A stretch of DNA of 11,428 nt from Betaproteobacteria bacterium (GTDB lineage Bacteria; Pseudomonadota; Gammaproteobacteria; Burkholderiales; JAHFRG01). Each line of letters begins with the position of its first letter. The first letter of the stretch is position 1. Both the position numbers and the translations under genes were made by a program. Below are positions 6,637-11,428 of this stretch, piece after piece. The stretch is taken from contig JAHFRG010000023.1 in the NCBI GenBank assembly GCA_023258935.1, positions 6,370 through 17,797 on the forward strand, in the 5' to 3' direction. Under the pieces are notes generated by a model. The model did no database searches and was not told the origin of the DNA. It was given only the letters and a program-made list of their open reading frames with translations.

Positions 6637-6720
6637 TCAAGCACCATATATATAGTCCAGATTACCCTTCGTATTACTTACGGCAGGTAAGACACATCAA
6701 GCCAAACACCGGTTATAGTC

Positions 6721-6747
6721 AAAAAAAACCGGGACTTAAGTCCCGGT
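6721..6747 (-). terminator. Intrinsic terminator of the minus-strand two-component operon
   Basis: The perfect palindrome CCGGGACTTAAGTCCCGG (6729-6746), extended by an A-T pair at 6728/6747, is followed on the minus strand by a run of eight T (complement of 6721-6728). It lies about 120 bases after the stop of the sigma-54 regulator gene and faces the pqqA terminator. Confidence 0.88.
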
Positions 6748-6868
6748 ATAGAGAGGAAGTTGGAGACCTACCATGAGGCTGAAAAATCGTTCAAAAAGAA
6801 CACCTCTTAAAAATAGCAAGTCACGTGCCATAAATGGCAAGTAGTATGGATTTAGATGATAAGGACAA

Positions 6869-8296
6869 TTAGCTGGTGCCCTTGAGGGCGTATTTTTCCA
6901 TGCGGTAGCGCAAGGTCATGCGGCTTACTCCTAACTTGCGCGCCGCTTCCGAAACATTGCCGCTGGTTTCAAGCAGTGCGCGCTGGATGAGCAGGCGTTC
7001 CGCGGCTTCCAGTGTGAGCCCTTGCAGCATCTGGTCGCTTGCTGCAGGGGCTTGCGCTTGCGACAAACTAAGATCCGAAACATGAATTGCCCCGCCCCGG
7101 CTCAACAGCACCGCGCGTTCCACCAAGTGTTTAAGCTCGCGCACATTTCCCGGCCAGGAATAGGCGCGCAACGCATTTAACGCTTCGTCGCTAAACGAGG
7201 GATCAGTGAGCCCGTAACGTCGGCTCATCTGCACCGCGAAATGCCGCGCCAGCAGGATCACGTCTTCGCCGCGCTCGCGCAACGATGGCATGTTGAGCGT
7301 CACTACGTTGAGCCGGTAATAAAGATCGGCGCGAAACTGTCCCTGCGCAATCATTTCCGGCAATTGCCGGTTGGTGCCGGCGATAATGCGCGCGGAGAAC
7401 GGCCTCTCACTTACCGAACCGATGCGCCGCGTCTTGCGCCGCTCAATGACATTAAGCAGTTTGGCCTGCAGTTCCAGCGGCACCTCGCCGATCTCGTCCA
7501 GAAACAGCGTGCCGTCCTCCGCCGCTTCGATTAACCCGGCGCGTGCTCCGTGCGCGTTGGTGAATGCGCCTTTTTCGTGGCCGAACAATTCCGCTTCGAT
7601 CAAATCGCGCGGCAGCGAAGCGCAATCCACTTGCACAAACGGCCGCGCCGAGCGCGGGCTTAATAGATGCAACAGGCGCGCCGCCACGTCTTTGCCGCTG
7701 CCGGTTTCGCCGAGAATGAGCACGGTGGGGGGAGGCTCCGCGCCCTCTCCCGCAAGCTCGGCAAGGCGCAGGATTTGTTCGCGCACACGCTGCATTGCCG
7801 GGCTGTCCCCCAGCAATTGCGCGCCTTCCACCGCGTGGCTGTCGCGCTCGCGGGAATAATCGAGCTGATAGCGCAGACGCGACGTTTGCAATACTTTGTC
7901 CACAGCGAGCAACAGCTCGTCGAGATCAACCGGTTTTTTCAGATAATCCGCTGCGCCGAGTTTCATGGCGTGCACGGCATCGCTGATTTCGCCATAGGCG
8001 GTAAGCACGATCACCGGCGGCTGCCGGCTCTCCCCGGCCGAGCGCAGCTCGGCGAGCAAATCCAGCCCATTGCCGTCAGGCAGCCGCAAATCCAGCAACA
8101 CCAATTCCGGCGCGGCGTTGCGCGCCAGCTCGCGGCCTTCTGCAATTGTGGCGGCCAGCAGGCATTCATGACCGGCTTTTTCCAGGCGCTTTTTTACCGC
8201 GCGTCCGAACAGGCTTTCGTCTTCGATGACCAGAACCCGTGGCATGCCCTGGAATTCCTTGGCGGGGGTTTGCGCAGTCAATGCTTTTTCTGTCAT
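6869..8296 (-). CDS. Sigma-54-dependent response regulator (NtrC family)
   Basis: This is a transcription activator that uses ATP hydrolysis to open sigma-54 promoters when phosphorylated. Along 475 residues: a receiver domain at about 18-135 with Glu-Asp near 25-26, phospho-acceptor Asp69 in LVLLDLRLPDG and Lys120; an AAA+ domain at about 160-395 with Walker A GETGSGKD (196-203), Walker B TLFLDEIGE (263-271) and FRADLYYRL (321-329); and a C-terminal Fis-type helix-turn-helix at about 443-470. The sigma-54-contacting loop reads GAFTNA (243-248) in place of GAFTGA. The ATG at 8296 overlaps the kinase's TGA by one base; a TTG one codon earlier is less likely. The kinase upstream is the obvious partner. 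Targets are unknown; the divergent porin gene is a candidate. Confidence 0.95.
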   Translation of the reverse strand: MTEKALTAQTPAKEFQGMPRVLVIEDESLFGRAVKKRLEKAGHECLLAATIAEGRELARNAAPELVLLDLRLPDGNGLDLLAELRSAGESRQPPVIVLTAYGEISDAVHAMKLGAADYLKKPVDLDELLLAVDKVLQTSRLRYQLDYSRERDSHAVEGAQLLGDSPAMQRVREQILRLAELAGEGAEPPPTVLILGETGSGKDVAARLLHLLSPRSARPFVQVDCASLPRDLIEAELFGHEKGAFTNAHGARAGLIEAAEDGTLFLDEIGEVPLELQAKLLNVIERRKTRRIGSVSERPFSARIIAGTNRQLPEMIAQGQFRADLYYRLNVVTLNMPSLRERGEDVILLARHFAVQMSRRYGLTDPSFSDEALNALRAYSWPGNVRELKHLVERAVLLSRGGAIHVSDLSLSQAQAPAASDQMLQGLTLEAAERLLIQRALLETSGNVSEAARKLGVSRMTLRYRMEKYALKGTS

Positions 8297-9753
8297 CAAT
8301 CTTCCTGTGAGTGTTTCGGCAGGATGAGTCTCACTTCAGTGCCGTGCGGATTAGTAGTTCGATACTCGATTTTCCCGCCGTGCGCATCACATACTTTCAT
8401 CGCAAACGGAATTCCCAGTCCCGTGCCGTAACGCTTGGTGGAAGGACCGGGGCTCAAGTCGCCGGCTTCGGGGGTAAACGGCATGCCGGTACCCTGATCG
8501 ACAATCGTCAGCCGGACTTCTTGGAATGTTTCATTCAAGCGAATTTCAAGTTTTCCTTGGTGCGGCGAAGCGTCTATTGCGTTGACGAGCAAGCCGTGCA
8601 GCGCCTGCTCCATGAGTTGCACATCGAGCGCGATTTCAATCCGGTCATTCCAGCCCCGGCGCACGACATTTATTTCTTTTTCCGCGAGCCTGGGTTTGAG
8701 CAGTTCCAGCACATTGTCCACGAGCTGCTGCAGTTTGCAAAGCGAGCGTCGCGCAGTGAGCGGATGCAAGTAAGAGAGCAGCGAATGCGTCCAGCGCTCC
8801 AGCCGGTCCGCGGTGCTGACGATTCCTGACAAACCTTCGCGCAGTTCAGCCGGTAATTCGGGGTCGTTGATGATTTGGGCGGTGGCGCGAATGCTCGCCA
8901 GGGGATTACGGATATTATGCGCCATCACCGGCACCAGTGCGCCGAGCGCGGCCTGCTTTTCCGCGCGCAACAGCGATTCGCGGCTTGCGGCGAGATCGTC
9001 CGCCATTTGATTGACTGCTTTCGCCAGAGTCACCAGCTCCTGTGCGCCTTTCTCAGGAACCTTGTGTGAAAGATCGCCGTGGCTTATGAGCGAAGCGGCT
9101 TGTTGTACTGCGGACAAAGGCTGCACGATGGCGCGCTGCATGAAGATTCGCGACAACATCAGCAAAACCACCGCAAGAAAAATCGGCACCAGCAGCAGCA
9201 AAGGCGCAAGCTGGGTGAGGGTAGTGAGTCGGTTTTGCAATTCCGCCTGCTGCAATTGCAGCAGTTGCTCTATAGCATTGAATGCGTCTTCATAGCGGCC
9301 GAAACCCGCCATTTCCAGATCGGTGTCGAAAATCTTGCGTTTTTGCTTGAGCGACATGCCGGCGCTCGCACGGGCGACGTCCGTGGCCTGCGCCTTGATG
9401 ACATTGTAAGCTTGGCGCAAGCGGTTAATCGCTTCATGCTCTTCGTTGTATGCAGCGAGGCTGTCGAGTTTTTCAAGTTGCAGCTCAATTCGCTTCTGAT
9501 ATTCCTGGTATTGCCGGGCCGCGTCAGGATCGCCTAAAAAAACCGCATCGAACACTTCCTTGACCTGGCGGTAGAGATTTCCGCGCATTTCCTGAATTTC
9601 TTGCACCATAAAATTGATGCGCAGCGATTCCTCCGACGACTGGTGCCACACATAGAGACCGGCGCCGCCGAGCGCGCCACCGGCCAGCACCAGCAGCAGG
9701 TAACCTAGCGCGTAGAAGAGCATCAGACGATTGAGTGATTTTGCCTTGGACAT
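8296..9753 (-). CDS. Membrane sensor histidine kinase, NtrB-like core
   Basis: This is the partner of the sigma-54 regulator. From the ATG at 9753 it has 485 residues: membrane segment 1 at about 13-35, a helical, charged periplasmic part at about 37-183 that looks like a four-helix-bundle sensor, membrane segment 2 at about 184-203, and HAMP at about 204-258. A HisKA domain follows with phospho-acceptor His279 in PVMAHNIRNPLASI. HATPase_c shows N-box LLVNAIDASP (388-397), DQGTGMP (419-425) and GTGLGIP (443-449). The frame stays open upstream to an ATG at 9870 (524 residues), but the extra 39 residues look like translated intergenic DNA and would place a soluble tail before the first membrane segment. 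Neither start has a strong ribosome binding site. The signal sensed is not recognisable. Confidence 0.92.
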   Translation of the reverse strand: MSKAKSLNRLMLFYALGYLLLVLAGGALGGAGLYVWHQSSEESLRINFMVQEIQEMRGNLYRQVKEVFDAVFLGDPDAARQYQEYQKRIELQLEKLDSLAAYNEEHEAINRLRQAYNVIKAQATDVARASAGMSLKQKRKIFDTDLEMAGFGRYEDAFNAIEQLLQLQQAELQNRLTTLTQLAPLLLLVPIFLAVVLLMLSRIFMQRAIVQPLSAVQQAASLISHGDLSHKVPEKGAQELVTLAKAVNQMADDLAASRESLLRAEKQAALGALVPVMAHNIRNPLASIRATAQIINDPELPAELREGLSGIVSTADRLERWTHSLLSYLHPLTARRSLCKLQQLVDNVLELLKPRLAEKEINVVRRGWNDRIEIALDVQLMEQALHGLLVNAIDASPHQGKLEIRLNETFQEVRLTIVDQGTGMPFTPEAGDLSPGPSTKRYGTGLGIPFAMKVCDAHGGKIEYRTTNPHGTEVRLILPKHSQED

Positions 9754-10035
9754 AAGAAGTAAGAAATAGCCATTCGCCCCCTCGATAATGCTCGGGACAG
9801 GCCTGAGTCCTTCGTCTTCGTTACCGAATGAGCCGACATAATAGTTACATAATGTCACGGTTTCGAACATGATTCGATTGCCTTCATCCCTTAAACCAGT
9901 GGATTGGATATTTTTTTACAAAGGGTACAAGGCTATGGAATAGCTATAAAGTATTGCACCCAGACAGCAAAAAATTGCATAACTGTTGCTAATCTAAGCA
10001 ATGCTAAGTCAATGTACCATAAGCAATATTGAGCT

Positions 10036-10061
10036 GAGATGTATCTTTTTTACAACATCTC
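10036..10061. repeat. Inverted repeat upstream of the porin promoter
   Basis: GAGATGT (10036-10042) and ACATCTC (10055-10061) are perfect 7-bp arms separated by 12 bases. The centre-to-centre spacing of 19 bases is close to two helical turns, suitable for a dimeric regulator. The repeat ends 22 bases before the likely -35 box of the porin gene. Confidence 0.4.
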
Positions 10062-10083
10062 TGTGGAAATGTCGTTTTTATAC

Positions 10084-10112
10084 TTGACAGCCTGATTTCA
10101 ACATAGCAGGAT
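10084..10112 (+). promoter_or_regulatory. Likely sigma-70 promoter of the porin gene
   Basis: A perfect -35 TTGACA (10084-10089) is followed after 17 bases by CAGGAT (10107-10112), a weak -10 that keeps the A at position 2 and the final AT. Transcription would start near 10119, giving a leader of about 54 bases before the ATG at 10173. A weak -10 beside a perfect -35 suggests activator help. Confidence 0.5.
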
Positions 10113-10172
10113 GATGACGCTAGATTTACAGATTTAGTGATAGTGTGATTAATTTTTTTAGGAGGAAAAATA

Positions 10173-11428
10173 ATGGTAAAGCATAAGAAATTAGGCATGG
10201 CCGTAGCGGGTGCCTTCGCACTGTTTGGTGTTTCAGGTGCTCACGCCTTCGGCCCGATCAAAGCCGGTGACTGGGATCTGTCGGTGAGTGGTGAAGTCAA
10301 CGCGTTCTATACCATGAACCATTGCGACACCAATGGCCGAACTGTAACGGGTGGCCTAGCTTGTGCGTCGAACGGTCCGTCTACCGAACCAGCTCGTCAA
10401 TCGGAGATAAGCAGCGGGTTATTGCCTTCGGCCTTGGTGTTCTCAGCCAAGACTACGCAGGAAGGGTTTGATATCGGAGTGACCTTTGGTTTCTATCCCG
10501 GCATTGCTAATTCTCCTGGCAACGGTTCCTTGTCGCTTTCGCAAATCAATATGCGGCAGAACTTCCTGACTTTTGGCGACAAGGAAATGGGAACCATCAA
10601 GATGGGCCGCGACCTAGGTCTTTTCGGCTCTGACGCGATATTGAGCGATGTGACCTTGCTGGGTGTTGGCGCCCCCACCCAAGGTATATTGGGTTCGTCG
10701 ACCAATGGGCCGTTTACTACCAGCTTGGGGCGCATTGGTACGGGTTACATCTATGCCGACTGGATTCCGCAAATAACATATATAACCCCGAGTTTTGACG
10801 GCTTCCAGCTTTCAGCAGGTGTTTTCCAGCCCCTGACAATGTCTTCAGGTGTTTTGGGTGGTGGGCAACAAGCTACTGGCCATTCTGTGCCTATGTTCCA
10901 AGCCAAGGGTACTTATGACTTCAAAGTGAACGAGGATATAAAAAGCGGCCGTATCTGGGGTAGCGGTCTCTACCAAAGAGGCTTTTGCAGTTCCCAAGAC
11001 GGTTGCAACTCCAATAACATCGGGGTTACTGCTTTTGCGGGCGATGTGGGCATCAAGGCCAATGTGTTTGGCTTTGAACCCGTTCTCTATTACTATCAGG
11101 GCAGAGGCGTGGGCACCACCGGCCTGTTTAGTCAGGCTTTCGATGCTACCGGCGGGCAGCGCAACTCAAAGGGCGGCTATGCCCAGGTTAGTCATGCCTT
11201 TGGCAAGTGGAAACCTTCGTTCAGCTATGGCATCAGCGAGCTGTTCTTAGGCTCAGGCGAACAAAACACCGCTGCGAGTTCGGGCAACGTGGTTAAGTTT
11301 AACAAAATGCGGACGCAGCAGCTGCAATACAGCCTGACCAAGGCGCTGACCCTGGTGGAGGAATTCTCCACGGTCCGCTCATCCTGCCAAGGAGGAGGTG
11401 TCAACTGCGGGACCGGGAACTATGCAAC
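10173..11428 (+). CDS. Outer-membrane porin (3' end cut by window)
   Basis: This is a general Gram-negative porin, a beta-barrel that lets small solutes cross the outer membrane. The ATG at 10173 has an AGGAGG (10160-10165) 7 bases upstream. 418 codons are open to the edge. Residues 1-25 form a clear signal peptide (MVKHKKLGMAVAGAF, ending SGAHA before FGPIK). The mature part alternates hydrophobic and polar residues as in beta strands. It carries the porin hallmark NFLTFGDKEMGTIKMGRDLG (130-149) and TPSFDGFQLSAGVFQP (205-220). Six cysteines fall in three close pairs (51/64, 272/278, 405/412), unusual for porins. It is divergent from the sigma-54-type two-component pair. Solute specificity cannot be read from the sequence. 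Confidence 0.88.
   Translation, partial: MVKHKKLGMAVAGAFALFGVSGAHAFGPIKAGDWDLSVSGEVNAFYTMNHCDTNGRTVTGGLACASNGPSTEPARQSEISSGLLPSALVFSAKTTQEGFDIGVTFGFYPGIANSPGNGSLSLSQINMRQNFLTFGDKEMGTIKMGRDLGLFGSDAILSDVTLLGVGAPTQGILGSSTNGPFTTSLGRIGTGYIYADWIPQITYITPSFDGFQLSAGVFQPLTMSSGVLGGGQQATGHSVPMFQAKGTYDFKVNEDIKSGRIWGSGLYQRGFCSSQDGCNSNNIGVTAFAGDVGIKANVFGFEPVLYYYQGRGVGTTGLFSQAFDATGGQRNSKGGYAQVSHAFGKWKPSFSYGISELFLGSGEQNTAASSGNVVKFNKMRTQQLQYSLTKALTLVEEFSTVRSSCQGGGVNCGTGNYA

Larger units (their letters stand above)
6515..6868. other. Intergenic region between convergent transcription units
   Basis: This AT-rich stretch lies between the second pqqA and the minus-strand sigma-54 regulator gene. It holds the pqqA terminator, an isolated hairpin at 6616-6636, and a terminator for the minus-strand genes at 6721-6747. 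A direct repeat AAATAGCAAGT (6811-6821) / AAATGGCAAGT (6832-6842) and an inverted repeat TGCCAT-AA-ATGGCA (6826-6839) lie near the regulator's 3' end. No convincing protein or RNA gene was found; a 23-codon reading frame at 6773-6844 is noted under findings. Confidence 0.6.
9754..10172. other. Divergent regulatory region between sensor kinase and porin
   Basis: These 419 AT-rich bases hold no convincing gene. They contain a cluster of TTGC/GCAA elements at 9954-10027, including an exact 8-base direct repeat TAAGCAAT (9995-10002 and 10020-10027). An inverted repeat lies at 10036-10061, a sigma-70-like promoter at 10084-10112, and a strong Shine-Dalgarno AGGAGG lies before the porin start. If the longer kinase start at 9870 is used, the gap is 302 bases. 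Confidence 0.55.

Noticed and set aside
7667..8431. 254-codon plus-strand reading frame
   Set aside because: It is the antisense shadow of the sigma-54 regulator and kinase genes, whose domains are unambiguous; the translated product shows no recognisable motif.
9754..9870. 39-residue N-terminal extension of the minus-strand sensor kinase
   Set aside because: The extension has no domain character and would precede a normal N-terminal membrane anchor that starts right after the ATG at 9753. It is not excluded, since neither start has a good ribosome binding site.

Overview
The window comes from a Gram-negative bacterium. Outer-membrane porin, TonB and lipid-envelope style signal peptides are all present. 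Moderately high GC, PQQ biosynthesis genes and two different classes of two-component system suggest a (beta)proteobacterium, possibly a methylotroph or chemolithotroph that uses quinoproteins. The taxonomic guess is inference only.

Left part (1-1114, minus strand): a pqqA-pqqB unit for pyrroloquinoline quinone (PQQ) synthesis. pqqA (1040-1114) encodes the 24-residue precursor peptide. pqqB (1-902) is cut by the window edge just before its expected C-terminus. A set of mutually exclusive hairpins lies between them.

Middle part (1369-6514, plus strand), divergent from pqqA: a tightly packed operon in which every gene overlaps the next. It holds a TonB-type energy transducer, an exported PQQ-associated metallo-beta-lactamase-fold protein, a prolyl aminopeptidase, a PAS-containing NarX/UhpB-type histidine kinase and a NarL/FixJ-type response regulator. 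About 110 bases further on is a second, orphan pqqA (6440-6514), followed by a strong intrinsic terminator. The operon is therefore bracketed by two pqqA genes on opposite strands, 20 of 24 residues identical. I infer that this is one functional neighbourhood for making, handling or sensing PQQ and quinoproteins.

Intergenic 6515-6868 contains the pqqA2 terminator, a free-standing hairpin and a convergent terminator for the minus-strand genes.

Right part (6869-9753, minus strand): a second two-component system, an NtrB-like membrane kinase followed by an NtrC-type sigma-54 activator that carries a GAFTNA variant of the GAFTGA loop. Divergent from it, after about 420 bases of AT-rich regulatory DNA, is an outer-membrane porin gene (10173 onward) that runs off the right edge.

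The most interesting points are the duplicated pqqA flanking the tonB/hydrolase/peptidase/two-component operon, the reduced metal-ligand set of the hydrolase, a peptidase embedded in a PQQ locus (a PqqA-trimming role is conceivable but unproven), and the competing RNA hairpins between pqqA and pqqB.
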